Assembly (NCBI GenBank): GCA_963576475.1
Contig: OY754973.1
Coordinates: forward strand, 10,764,552-10,828,551
Direction: 5' to 3'
DNA length: 64,000 nt
Origin: Molanna angustata
Taxonomy: Eukaryota > Arthropoda > Insecta > Trichoptera > Molannidae
Shown here: in pieces, positions 12,201-22,021 of the stretch
How the letters are laid out: each line of letters starts with the position of its first letter
How positions within the stretch are numbered: the first letter of the stretch is position 1
The notes under the pieces: generated by a model
Told to the model about the DNA's origin: nothing
The model's input: the letters and a program-made list of their open reading frames with translations, nothing else
Database searches by the model: none
Program-made: the position numbers and the translations under genes

Positions 12201-13114
12201 AATATGTGAGAGCGTGTATGACGTGTGCTCTATCGAGAGCCGTACCGACTCGTCCTGCGGCCCCATTAGGTAATACTCACGTACATAAACCATTTGACGT
12301 ATGCGCAGTCGATTTGATGGGACCCTATCCTATATCCACACACGGCAAGCGTTTTATTGTAGTAGTTACGGATTTATATACACGATGGGTGGAAGCGTTT
12401 GCGGTACGATCGAGTAGAGCTCCGATTATAATTAAAATATTAGAAGATGACGTATTCTCTCGTTACGGATATCCAAAAGCGATCTTGTCGGATAATGCCA
12501 CTAATTTTAAGAATCGTTTGTGGACCAGCGCACTAGATAGATGGCAATGTTTGCACTGGACAACGGCAGTGTACCATCCACGAGCGAATATTACGGAACG
12601 TAGAAACCAAGAAATTAAGAAAGCGTTGCGTATTTATTTACAAGGTCAACCTCATAATCGTTGGGATGAACATTTACCGACTATTTTATATGCGTTACGT
12701 GGTCGTCGTAATGAGTCAACAGGCGTATCTCCTAGCACGGCATTATTAGGTTACGACATTCCCCGTCCAGGTGAATGGATGATTCATTCTCCCGATGGAG
12801 ATATCTTCCCAACAGCGGGAGCACGTGAGCGTACCCAGTTAGATAACGAAATACGAGCGTCTCAGGAGGTATATCGACAACGTTACGCACCTGATAATGA
12901 TACGGTTTCGAAATACGATATAGGACAGGCTGTTTTAATTAGAGAACACCCTCAGTCTGATATGAATACCGGTTTTCACGCTGGATTTGCTCCTAAATGG
13001 AGTGGTCCGCATCGGATCTTATTGCCCATCGGAAGAGGACACGTTTACTGGGTAGAACGTTGCGGGAAGCCTGTTAAAGTTCATGCCGATGAGATTCGTT
13101 CAGCTCCGGCATAA
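9245..13114 (+). CDS. pol: Pol polyprotein: protease, RT, RNase H, integrase
   Basis: Reached by -1 frameshift from gag; the open frame extends upstream to about 9140. The order is gypsy type. An acidic N-terminal region contains a tandem repeat. A retropepsin-like protease has LVDSAAS, so DSA replaces the usual DTG/DSG, followed by VILGIDW. The RT has YIDD near nucleotide 10898. RNase H starts with LQTDAS near 11341. The integrase has an HHCC zinc finger (HPG...CMTC near 12120-12225) and a catalytic triad in AVDLMGP, LSDNATN and ITERRNQ, with 34 residues between the second Asp and the Glu. The frame is uninterrupted for about 1290 codons, which suggests recent activity. No chromodomain or env was recognised. 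Confidence 0.92.
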   Translation, partial: LNLRSTRLTNVELAPCTDNENAINMIESVDEVIVERDDQKSVGFTVMVVEADVRREDDDEDSLETVEANNEKIESVDEVMVEIGDQNSVGFTEMVVEADVHREDDEDSIETAEANNEKAGYIRDSSKFASEVELVDVLNDRDLIVASGTSDVEKLVVASEKFEERKPVVAPDHELGTTVVALGSNEMAKMMSRYEEEYSDGICELEHKVDGVCAIGKVSLPRISVTIEDRLYVALVDSAASHSLIRADLVHEYRRKFCDLKSLNLAHVSAKMTVVAKAEIDCSIADVRMKNEFLVVDGLRDDVILGIDWLIAEHGVIDFIRGALYFGKKERITAYFHSTKRQPNLTNVQLPNITNDLSNAKKNELHKILREFNALFTPYAGPARLQPHVIRLKDETPIRIPPYRLSDAKKHNLHKQIEEMLTDDVIEASRSPYCFPIVMAPKKGDNDYRICVDFRRLNDVTEGEVSTLPVIHETLKDLGNAKIFSTLDLTKGYWQVPLDPASKPYTAFSTPDGALYQFKVMPFGLKGAPSCFQKAMCQQVLAGYLREFCIVYIDDIVIYSSDWESHLHHLRLVFERLDQFGLRCSPDKCKLATSEIEYLGHVVTAEGNYPQMSHCKEIFSAPAPRTRKELRGFLGLCNWLREYVPRFSEIAAPLTDLLKVNRPYRWNSQADTAMRNIKLAMSQPLKLSRPDFNREFILQTDASKLGIAAVLYHPRSDGERDVISYASMRFSPAEQKWHSNEQEAFAAVWAIKRYRPYLEGRSFKLRTDNKALTWLNTAKNDRAKLIRWALLLQEFDFTVEHCPGRKNELPDALSRNPESSPIVTEADTKDLSRMMYPSTETNEITAQVHQTEDETEVTEDQPDAVESSDDVEVVDVSLAEEIRLRQKRDTDVQRRINRLRILLSRPNTSTARHEQQYLRDYALLGDYLWRKFADDDMRLFVPRSMVLKVISTYHDNRVAGHPGAKETTRAAARHFFWPNMRTDVEQYVRACMTCALSRAVPTRPAAPLGNTHVHKPFDVCAVDLMGPYPISTHGKRFIVVVTDLYTRWVEAFAVRSSRAPIIIKILEDDVFSRYGYPKAILSDNATNFKNRLWTSALDRWQCLHWTTAVYHPRANITERRNQEIKKALRIYLQGQPHNRWDEHLPTILYALRGRRNESTGVSPSTALLGYDIPRPGEWMIHSPDGDIFPTAGARERTQLDNEIRASQEVYRQRYAPDNDTVSKYDIGQAVLIREHPQSDMNTGFHAGFAPKWSGPHRILLPIGRGHVYWVERCGKPVKVHADEIRSAPA
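9320..9598 (+). repeat. In-frame acidic tandem repeat between gag and protease
   Basis: Two copies lie head to tail at 9320-9460 (141 bp) and 9461-9598 (138 bp). They encode 47 and 46 residues that begin IESVDEV and end EANNEK; the shorter copy lacks one Asp. The repeats are strongly acidic. Their length difference is a whole codon, so the pol frame is kept. Confidence 0.9.
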
Positions 13115-13237
13115 TAGTTTTGGTCTACTTACATTATGTTTGGTTTCTTTGTTCTTCACATGGTATATCTTGATCAAAAAAGAGGGCCGATTGATATATA
13201 CATAGGTATTATGATCAAAATATTACCATGGGTTATG

Positions 13238-14386
13238 GTAGCATAGAAGCCAGACATCTATTATTTTGTTTCAACAAAATACCTTGATTCTTGGAAAACT
13301 TTCTCTTATAATGGTTTTATCATATTAACGGGTCTTTGGGTCCTTAATGTGTTTAAACAATGCTTATATTTTGTAAATATGTCATTTCTAATAATTTTAT
13401 ATTCAATGCATATTCCTGGAACTTTATACTTTCTAACTTGGTAGGTGAAATGGAGGCTTCCTATTGGTAGATGGTAGAACGCGCCCCGCCGCGCGGTGGG
13501 GTAGCTCCTCCCCCCCCCCCGTCTCCAGCGGTGGACGCGATAGCTGGTTTGAATCAGTATTTGAGTGGACGCTTGGTCGGGATATACGAATTTTAACTCA
13601 CGCGTACGAAAGATAACTTATATATATTTTTTAAAACAAACGTAGACCGCGAACGTTGAAAGAGAAAATCTTATCTCTGCGAGGCGTCTGCTTGAAGCTC
13701 AGCATTAAATTTCATATTTGCATGGTAGTGCATAAGTGTGTTTCAGGTCCATACATAACCAACGAGGGGTGAATTTAAGATAGTTTAAGTTACTATTACA
13801 AATAACTTTTAAGAATAAACATAACTTAAATAATCGTATAATAGTGAATAAGTGTGTTTCAGGTCCATATATCCAACGAGGGGTGAATTTAAGATAGTTT
13901 TAAGTTATTTTCAATTAATAAAAAGTGATATTATGTAGTGTAAGTGTTTCATCTATAGACCCAGAACGAGAGCAGCGGTTGGTAAGATCTTTCTGATTTA
14001 TTATTATTTGTTTTCTTTGCTCTGAACGTTTCGTTTCGTAATTCATTTTAGCAAAATTGTCATCAATATTACACGTGCATTTCATGTATTTGATTATTCT
14101 TTTCAGCACTATTATTCTCTGTTCCACCTGTATTTCCTGTATTTAATAATTCTTTTCAGCGGCCGTCATCACTGGTTTTTCTAATTTATTTTCTTTTTTA
14201 ATTTTACAGCAATTTTTATTAACCGATAATTACTATTACGCGTGTATTTCTGTCAATTTAAGCATTGTTTTATTTTATACGCTCAACACGTTCTTTCGTC
14301 TCCACCATATTTAATTATTGTATTGACTAGCCGGCATGTAAACACCTTTATCAACGCTCTTCTTTGTTATATGCGATAACAATTTG
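13238..14386 (+). repeat. 3' LTR of gypsy-type element
   Basis: This is the second copy of the 1149-bp LTR, nearly identical to 6974-8122. It is followed by ATTA at 14387-14390, matching the ATTA before the 5' LTR. The C-run of 11 in the middle is the same length in both LTRs. Confidence 0.92.
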
Positions 14387-15238
14387 ATTATAAAGATTAG
14401 TGGTGCAAAGTTCGATATTTTTGTATGATCCTGTCTTTTAAAATCGATTCATGAAATTTATGCGGATCATCAATTCGCTCTTCGATTCAATATGATTCAA
14501 ATATAGCAATCCTTATCTATCGTACATAACATGTACGTAGTATGACAGAGAAAACAAAACCGATTCAAAATATGATATGCAAATGTAGGCGTTAAAATGT
14601 TTGCATTTCAATGTACTTAATGGTCAATATTGCTTAAATATTTTATGAACCATAATGAATTAGTCGTGAATCGAAGATCGCCTTCAAAATAGTATATTCA
14701 ATTATAGACATTACGTATTCGTTTTTCAAAGTATGTTGCGGTCAAAATTGCTTAACATATTTAAGAACCGCAATGAATTAGATTTTATGAACCATAATGA
14801 ATTAGTTGTGAATCGATGATTGCCATGAGTCGCTATGTGTATCGCATTCTAACGATATTATTTCTATGAGATAGAAAGTGTGAGAGTGATGTATGGGTCA
14901 TGAGCGGATCGTTGTGGCAACGTGAACCGTGAGTCACCGATTCAATTTAATGATCCGGTCAAATAATACGGATCACTCATTTTTCCCCGTCGCTAATAAA
15001 GATCGACCGAACAAAATTCGGTTACAGATTCGACCCACTATTTTTTTTGTGATCGTGATCTGTTTGCTGTTGTACATATACTGTTAGCGCCAAATTGCTC
15101 AATTACAATTCGGCTAAATGAAAGTAGACTGTATGTAACGAGATATGAAGAAGATATTTATGTATTTTACCATTGTCACATGGTACGCGTTTTTGAGACT
15201 TCAATTGGCACACATGTAATTGGATATTGAGATAGGAC
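14387..15238. other. Noncoding DNA with a repeated 42-bp motif
   Basis: No gene seen. A motif of about 42 bp containing ATGAATTAG occurs at 14622-14663 and 14740-14781. The second half of the first form then repeats at 14782-14802 and continues to match the first copy to about 14823. The stretch also has many GATCC and CGATTC words. It is probably an old repeat. Confidence 0.5.
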
Positions 15239-15550
15239 TCATGGGCGCCCGCAGAAAATTTTCAAGGGGGGGGGGCAAAATATTTTTAGTAATGTTTTAA
15301 TGCAGACGGCAGGGGAAGCATGATCGGCCCAATCAATGAGGCGCGGGGGCCGAACGCCTGACGCTCATGTCACACCGGTGCGTCGCCAACCTGGCGATGA
15401 TGTTGCTCCAGGTTGGCCAACGTTCTCTCTCCACAGTTTCTTTATGGTAACACAAAGTGATTTAAAATAAAAGTAACATTATTTGACTATTTTCAATCAA
15501 TCCAGAGGGGGGCAAGTGCCTCCCTTGCCCTCCCCTGCGGGTGTCTATGA
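15239..15550. mobile_element. MITE-like element with 16-bp inverted ends
   Basis: The ends TCATGGGCGCCCGCAG and CTGCGGGTGTCTATGA are inverted copies with three mismatches. The interior, about 310 bp, has a G-run near 15270 and a second G/C-rich block near 15505-15540. It has no coding capacity, so it would need another element's transposase. I could not find a convincing target duplication, so the superfamily is open. Confidence 0.6.
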
Positions 15551-15846
15551 TAATGAGACGACACGAGGCGTTTGAGCGAATTCATCAAAACTGTGCGTTA
15601 GCAAGTAGCGACACGAACGACGACAAACGACAAAAAGTATATAATACCTACGGATAATGCCAACGATGAATGATTGATTGACCTTCAGGTTGGACAGGCA
15701 GGGTATGGAGAGAAAGGAAGTTAGTTCCATTGCGCTGATAAATAATGAATCACATAACTATTCCACTAAGCAGTGCTTGTATACATTTATTCAATCATGT
15801 TATTTTATTTCTTTATTAATACACCATATGCATAAAATTAATATCA
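15551..15846. other. Short spacer, nothing recognised
   Basis: The DNA becomes increasingly AT-rich. A 61-codon frame on the minus strand has no recognisable motif. No RNA gene or transposon end was seen. Confidence 0.4.
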
Positions 15847-16470
15847 AATAGGTAATGATTTATTGAAAAATTAAATAAAATAGTATTTACATACTAGTTG
15901 TATGTATGTATGTGTGTATGTATGTATGTATGAATATATGTTATGTATGTATGTATGTATGTATGTATGTATGTATGTATGTATGTATGTATGTGTGTAT
16001 GTATGTATGTATGAATATATGTATTTTGTGTGTGTGTATGTATGTATGTGTGTATGTATGTATGTATGTATATGTGTATGTATGTATGTATGCATGCATG
16101 CATGTATGTATGTATAATGCATGCATGCATGTATGTATGTATAATGCATGCAAGCATGTATGTATGTATGCATGTATGCATCAAATAGGTAATGATTTAT
16201 TGAAAAATTAAATAAAATAGTATATACATACTAGTTATATGTATGTATGTGTGTATGTATGTATGTATGAATATATGTATGTATGTGTGAATGTATGTAT
16301 GTATGTATGTGTGTATGTATGTATATGTGTATGTATGTATGTATGCATGCATGTATGTATGTATAATGCATGCAAGCATGTATGTATGTATGCATACATG
16401 TATGTATGCATGCATACATGTATGTATGCATGCATGCATGTATACATGCATGTATGTATGTATGTATAGG
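15847..16470. repeat. TATG microsatellite in two large repeat units
   Basis: Long runs of TATG with interspersed TGTG, TGCATGCA and GAATATATG variants. The array is built of two larger units: the AT-rich leader beginning TCAAATAGGTAATGATT occurs at about 15845 and again at about 16180, each followed by its own TATG run. The repeat gives artefactual open frames of Tyr/Val/Cys or His/Thr/Ile in several frames; none is a gene. Confidence 0.95.
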
Positions 16471-17267
16471 TTTGCCAAATTAGTATAGGTATTGGCATAC
16501 AATTAGAACAACCCAGCCCTAAAAATGAACAACTGGTACAACGAAGTAAATAAATAAATAAAATAAATAATGATTAAAATATTTTTTTTATATTTTGATA
16601 TGCATTTCTTTTAGAATTTTTAAATAATAATTATTGAAAAATGTCTATTATTTGATTGAGAACATGTACATGTAGAGATAATTGCAAAAAATCCTATATT
16701 ATAGTAAAAATACGTAAGGCCAAAAGTTATAGCCGACATAACCTCAACGTCTGTAATGTTTGCCGCTTCAAAGCTAGTTAGTGTATTCTATGTTCAAAGC
16801 ATACTGATACTCGCTACTGATGCATTCGCAAAAGTATAATCAGCGACCAAACTAAAAACTATCGACTTTTGATCCGTTTACACGCTCGCCGAATGGCTCG
16901 CCCCGAGCATATACCAACATGTAAACCTGGCATTAAATAATTATGCTTTGTATCTATATTATCTGTGCTTTGTATGTCTGTCATGAATAAGTTCTCTTTT
17001 CTATGGTCTCAATGGTCTGTCACTGTCACTATGGTCTGTCAGCATAGAAAAGAGAACTTATTTCTGTCAGTTTCAGCCGGTTTCAGCAAGTTTCAGTTAC
17101 AAGTTGTAATGAATGAATGTGTAGAGTAAATATTGTAAATAGAGATTTGTGATCTTACAATTACTCGGCTTTCAATATTCATTTTAACTTGTGAATATTT
17201 GATTTCCTAGATTACGAATCATACTTTTCCCTGAAGGTGCAATTATATCCAGTTTTTATTTTGTGTT
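16471..17267. other. Intergenic DNA and likely 5' region of the Patched-related gene
   Basis: AT-rich DNA with no open frame of note. It holds the hairpin at 16986-17062. A possible acceptor, ATTTGATTTCCTAG ending at 17210, could close a 5'-UTR intron before the 17268 ATG. I could not identify a matching donor or a TATA box with confidence. Confidence 0.4.
16986..17062. repeat. Perfect 20-bp inverted repeat upstream of the Patched-related gene
   Basis: AATAAGTTCTCTTTTCTATG at 16986-17005 is the exact reverse complement of 17043-17062. The 37-bp loop contains the word ATGGTCT three times. It lies about 200 bp before the start codon of the next gene. It could be a small foldback insertion or a structured 5'-UTR element; the sequence does not decide. 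Confidence 0.9.
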
Positions 17268-20129
17268 ATGTGCAAAATGGGTTTTAAATTATATTGGAAT
17301 AAACTTACTATGTATATAGTAAATTTAGTCGAAAAATGCTTTTACAATTTAGGAATTTTAGTCGCAAACAACCCCTGGCGGACTATTATTTTATGCTGGG
17401 TATTTGTGGCATTTAGTTGCTTAGGTTTGTTGAATTTTTATCGCGAAAATCACGCTTTGAAATTATGGGTTCCACCAGAATCGGATTTCGCGAAAGACAC
17501 TGAGTGGTTAGTTGAAACATTTAATATTGGATATAGACCACAATATATACTCGCCAAGGCACCAAATGTTTTGGATCCAGCTGTATTAACAGAGTTAGCG
17601 AAAATCAACGAACAAGTGAACCAAATTAAAGCCAAGTTATATGAAGAAGAATATACATGGACAGACATTTGCTTTAAAGTTCCGATTGTTAGTTTTAATT
17701 TAAAAAATAACAGAAGACGGAGATTTTCTGACTCAGCATCATCGGATTTAAAATTTTCAAATTTTGATGAAGATTTTTTTAATAAGGATACTTCAACTAT
17801 GTCACCAGTGCCGTTTGATCCCAGTGTAAGTCTCGACCCGTCGATTTATTGTGGACTTTTGGAATCCATGGAATTGGGTTGTCTTCAAAGGAGTATTTTA
17901 GACTTATGGAAATATAATGTGTCCATTATTGAAAACTTGAAGCAAGATGATATAATTGAAAAGATCAACCTAACGACGGTAAGTCCCGTATTAGGTCACA
18001 AAATGCAATATATAGATACTCTGGGAGGAGTACAAGTCGATGAAAATGGGAAAATTGTATCTGCAAAGTCCATTCTACTTGTTTGGTTACTTCATGTAAA
18101 TTTCACAAATGTTGATATGACCAAAACCGGAAACGAGTTTGGTACAGAAGAATGGGCCTCAGAATCAACTCTGGCATGGGAAAAGAAGTTTCTTCACCTG
18201 ATGAACAACATACAGCACAATGTGTCCAGTCTCGAGATATTTTACGAAGCTGGAAGAAGCTACGGAGACGTTAGCAGTCAGACGATGTTTCAAGATCTCG
18301 ATAAACTTGTTATAGGTATAGCGATGATGTTTATATATATACAACTTATTATATCTAAATTTAATTGGATCGAATTTAAGTTTACCCTCGGAAGTGTAGG
18401 CCTGTTGTGCATCGGTATGGCGTTAATTGTGTCTGTTAGTTTATGTTCTTTGGTCGGCATCCCATATGGCCCAGTTCATTCATCTCTTCCATTTCTCATA
18501 ATGGGTCTCGGTATCGATGATATGTTTGTAATGAAGGCATGTTGGGAACAACTTACCGATTCAGAAAGAAAACTTCCTTTACCCAATCAAATTGGCTTAA
18601 TGCTTAAACATGCCGGTGTTTCCATAGTCATTACTTCATTTACTGATATTGTAGCATTTCTTGTCGGAGCTATAACTATTTTACCATCTTTACAATCATT
18701 TTGTTTTTACGCCGCTGTTGGTGTATTATTTGTTTTTATTTTCTCTGTAACTTTTTACGTTGCTATATTTGTTTTGGACATAAGGAGAATGGAGGCTCAA
18801 CGTAATGGATTATTATTTTGTATAAAACACCCAAATTACATAGCCACTAAATCTAGTCAAAAATCGATATCTCAAAAAATCATTTATTATTTATATTCTA
18901 ATGTCATATTGACCCTTCCTGTTAAAATATTGATAATATTAGGAACCTTAGTTATGACTGGAGTTAGTTTGGAAGCATTATTAAAGCTAGAACAAAGGTT
19001 TGAACCAATTTGGTTTATTCCGGATAATACTTATTTTAAAGAGTTTCTAGAGCAACGTCAGTCATATTTTCCAGATATTGGGAACGAAGCTATGGTCTAT
19101 ATAGGAGCAATAAACTATACAGCTGAACTACCAAAAATTTATTCTTTTGTCAACAAGTTAGAAAATGAAACAGATATTATACAAAATATTGATTCTTGGA
19201 CCAGGCCACTGAAAGAATATATTTATGCTAATTTCAATAAAAACATTGAAACAACTGTTTTAACAGATTTAGAATGGCGAACATATTTATCTAAATTTTT
19301 GTTCAGTCCTTCTGGGGCATCATTTCAATCCAAATTCAGATTTTCGGGTAATATTGAATGTGGGAAACCTTCTCCTCCTGTATTAGTATCAAGTATTGAT
19401 TTTAGATTCAAATTGTTTCCTGGACCAAGTGTGTATTTGCCTGCAATGCACACAATAAAAAATATAGTTAAAGATACAGATTTTCAAACTGGAGACAAAT
19501 TTGCTATTGTTTGGGCTAAAGTGTTTGCCACTTGGGTGACAGATGAAATAATTCATTTTGAAGTGGAAAGGAATCTAGAATTAGCTCTGATATGTGTGAT
19601 GGCATGTACTGTTGTTTTGATAACTGATTTGCAGATATGTTTTTGGATATTTTTGTGTGTGTTGTTAACTTTAATAAATGTATGTGGTTGGATGCAGCGA
19701 TGGGGTTTGACAATCGACATAGTTTCTTGCGTAGGACTGGAGTTAGCTATCGGTCTCTGTGTTGATTACGCAGCTCATGTTGGACATACGTTTTTGACTG
19801 TAGAAGGTACGAAAAACGAAAGAGCTCTAAAGACTGTAACTTCTATCGGTGCAGCTGTACTTTATGGCGGAGGCTCTACGTTTCTTTCACTTTCTGTATT
19901 AAGTATGTCAGAATCTTATATATTTAAGTCATTCTTTAAAATATTTCTTTTAGTCATTATATTTGGGCTGTTTCATGGAATAGTATTTTTACCTGTAATT
20001 TTAAGTCTTATTGGCCCAATATCTTATTTACATGAAAATGAGAGGCAGAAACAAATTAAACTAGAGGATTGTGTAGATAATAATGTAAACCAAGTACAAA
20101 TGGAAAAATTGAATACTACCGAAATTTGA
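17268..20129 (+). CDS. Patched domain-containing (SSD/RND-type) membrane protein, single exon
   Basis: A 953-codon intact frame of the Patched/PTCHD/NPC1-like family. A first membrane helix lies at about residues 37-57 after NNPWR. A large extracytosolic loop follows. The sterol-sensing-type five-helix block begins at about residue 345 and carries GLGIDD at about 412-417. The second half repeats the layout, with a membrane helix near 560, a second loop, and a C-terminal helix bundle with GLCVDYAAH at about 828-836. GxxxD-type motifs at both places are the family's proton-relay signature. The second ATG (17277, AAAATGGG) has a better start context than the first. The whole gene is one exon, which may mean intron loss or a retrocopy. 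The family moves sterols or other lipids, or regulates Hedgehog-type signalling; the substrate cannot be read here. Confidence 0.92.
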   Translation: MCKMGFKLYWNKLTMYIVNLVEKCFYNLGILVANNPWRTIILCWVFVAFSCLGLLNFYRENHALKLWVPPESDFAKDTEWLVETFNIGYRPQYILAKAPNVLDPAVLTELAKINEQVNQIKAKLYEEEYTWTDICFKVPIVSFNLKNNRRRRFSDSASSDLKFSNFDEDFFNKDTSTMSPVPFDPSVSLDPSIYCGLLESMELGCLQRSILDLWKYNVSIIENLKQDDIIEKINLTTVSPVLGHKMQYIDTLGGVQVDENGKIVSAKSILLVWLLHVNFTNVDMTKTGNEFGTEEWASESTLAWEKKFLHLMNNIQHNVSSLEIFYEAGRSYGDVSSQTMFQDLDKLVIGIAMMFIYIQLIISKFNWIEFKFTLGSVGLLCIGMALIVSVSLCSLVGIPYGPVHSSLPFLIMGLGIDDMFVMKACWEQLTDSERKLPLPNQIGLMLKHAGVSIVITSFTDIVAFLVGAITILPSLQSFCFYAAVGVLFVFIFSVTFYVAIFVLDIRRMEAQRNGLLFCIKHPNYIATKSSQKSISQKIIYYLYSNVILTLPVKILIILGTLVMTGVSLEALLKLEQRFEPIWFIPDNTYFKEFLEQRQSYFPDIGNEAMVYIGAINYTAELPKIYSFVNKLENETDIIQNIDSWTRPLKEYIYANFNKNIETTVLTDLEWRTYLSKFLFSPSGASFQSKFRFSGNIECGKPSPPVLVSSIDFRFKLFPGPSVYLPAMHTIKNIVKDTDFQTGDKFAIVWAKVFATWVTDEIIHFEVERNLELALICVMACTVVLITDLQICFWIFLCVLLTLINVCGWMQRWGLTIDIVSCVGLELAIGLCVDYAAHVGHTFLTVEGTKNERALKTVTSIGAAVLYGGGSTFLSLSVLSMSESYIFKSFFKIFLLVIIFGLFHGIVFLPVILSLIGPISYLHENERQKQIKLEDCVDNNVNQVQMEKLNTTEI

Positions 20130-22021
20130 ATGTCATTTCCACTCATACATTTTAAAAGTACTACATTAATATGTTCATTGCAATGCTAGTACATTTTAAA
20201 TAATTAATGATTTGTGCAGTTATATTTTTTACAGCCATTTTGTAATCTGCAAGAATAATCTAGAATTAAGGACCCATCATTTTTGTAATATTTCTACCTA
20301 AATATAACAAACTGAATTTTATGATTCTACCTAAATATAACAAACTGATTTTTATGATTCTACCTAAATATAACAAACTGAATTTTATGATTCAAAGAGA
20401 ATGGAATAGAGGACAATGAATTAGATTGAGATTAGTGTTTAAAATTTTGACACCAACTATTTATAATTTTATAATGTGACGTGCTTAGATTATATATGAT
20501 ACGTGATGTACCTACTTTTAAACTTTTTTATAATGTAATGGACTGATTATAATAAGGGAGAACACTGAACTATGTAAATACACCTCTAAATTGCCAATGT
20601 AAAGGTATCTTAAAGGATGTGAATCTCAGTTTTGCTCTCCCGATTGAAAAATAGTATAATTTTATTGATGTAATAATTTAATTAGAAACAATTATCACTT
20701 ATTTTTATTAAATAAAGATAATGATTCATATTATCAAAGGCACATTCACATTACAGTATGCCAAGATTACCTAGGATTATTTTTTTATGAGTAAAGGTCA
20801 CAGTTGATCATTAATGTATTAAGTATATGAACAATCCATTTAATGCTTTTGAATAGATTTGAAAAATAAGCTGAATGTTCATTCAAGTAGATTATTAATC
20901 ATTACAAAAAATTAAAATTATCCAAATTCTAAAATATGTGCCAAAAATATTTATAATTGACTAAGTATTTTCAATGTAAAATAGCTGTGATATGTCGAAG
21001 GCAAAGGGTGCCTTAATTATTAGTTAGATCAAATTTAATTTATCATATTAGTCATGTATGCAATAGTAATAATAGTCTATAAGCACTGAAAATATATCTT
21101 TGAATGTGATAATATTATGAAAAAAAATATAATAATAATTATGATTTTCTCAAATCTTTTTTGCCATTGTATTATATTTAATTAATAATAGTTGGTTAAA
21201 ATCATTGTCATTTTGAATTACAGTAAACCCTCGTGTTTATATTTTCCTAGAAAACTGATAAATGAGACTAAAACCATAATTTGAATTGAATTGTAATTTT
21301 GACTGTCTGATTGTGTTTCATATATTAAATAAGTATATTATATTATTATTTAATACATTATTATTCATTAACTAATAATATGAACCAAAAAAATGTAAAT
21401 TATTGTGATTTTATTTAAAGTCTGTAAAATTTTTATAAATTTTGATTTTGGTGATATTTATAAATTTTTATTATAAGATTTTTTTATTTCTTTGTGACAA
21501 ATTATTCTGCGATGTGTAAATGGCGCCATACATATTGAAAAAATGTTTATTTTTATTAACCTATAAATACATTTTAGTATTGTCAATAATAAGAGCACAA
21601 ATAAATGAGAAGTATCAACTTAGTGTTATTAATTATGTAAGTTTGATGCATAGAGTAAGAAACATATACAGAGGTAACATACTAAGACTTTAGACCAGGA
21701 AATTAGTTCACAGATACTCTCTATTTCTCCTAAGAATGACCAGGCATTTACGCATGTCACCGCCCATTAGGCGTACTTATCCCCGCTTTACAACCATCTC
21801 TATTCAACCTCCAAGCAACGGCGTAAATAAATGGGGTAAAAAAAACCCATGTCGATATTGTGAAGTTTTATTATTTTTAATTTCAATAAAGACAATAACT
21901 TTATTTATTTTATTTTTTATTTGTTTAGAAACCTAACAGCTATACATTTTTAATGCTTAATTGTAAATAAGAATACAAAAGAAATAGCCAATTATAAAGT
22001 TTCACATATTTAAATTATTAT
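20130..22021. other. Likely 3' UTR and AT-rich intergenic DNA
   Basis: No gene beyond the Patched-related stop codon. AATAAA at 20711-20716 is a candidate polyadenylation signal, giving a 3' UTR near 600 nt, though other A-rich signals exist. The rest is low-complexity AT-rich DNA. A 66-codon frame at 21736-21936 lies in a slightly GC-richer patch but has no motif I recognise. Confidence 0.5.
20292..20390. repeat. 33-bp tandem repeat, three copies, in likely 3' UTR
   Basis: Copies begin at 20292, 20325 and 20358, each starting TTCTACCTAAATATAAC. They lie 160 bp after the stop codon of the Patched-related gene, so probably in its 3' UTR. They differ by only one or two bases. Confidence 0.93.

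Larger units (their letters stand above)
6974..14386 (+). mobile_element. Ty3/gypsy-type LTR retrotransposon, nearly intact
   Basis: A 7.4-kb LTR retrotransposon on the + strand. Two LTRs of equal length (1149 bp) flank a tRNA-Lys primer site, gag, and a pol with protease, reverse transcriptase, RNase H and integrase in gypsy order. ATTA lies directly outside both ends (6970-6973 and 14387-14390), which I read as a 4-bp target duplication. I see about four differences between the LTRs, so the insertion is recent. No env-like frame follows pol. A purine tract at about 13175-13185 lies some 50 bp before the 3' LTR rather than next to it, which is unusual and leaves the exact LTR start slightly uncertain. 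Confidence 0.93.

Noticed and set aside
13115..13237. Search for an env gene after pol in the first gypsy element
   Set aside because: Only about 120 bp separate the pol stop from the 3' LTR, so there is no room for one.
15871..16502. Multiple open frames of His/Thr/Ile or Tyr/Val/Cys repeats on both strands
   Set aside because: They are translations of the TATG microsatellite; all frames stay open because the repeat lacks stops in them.
21736..21936. 66-codon frame in a slightly GC-rich patch
   Set aside because: There is no domain or repeat match I can name, and the second half is AT-rich low-complexity sequence.
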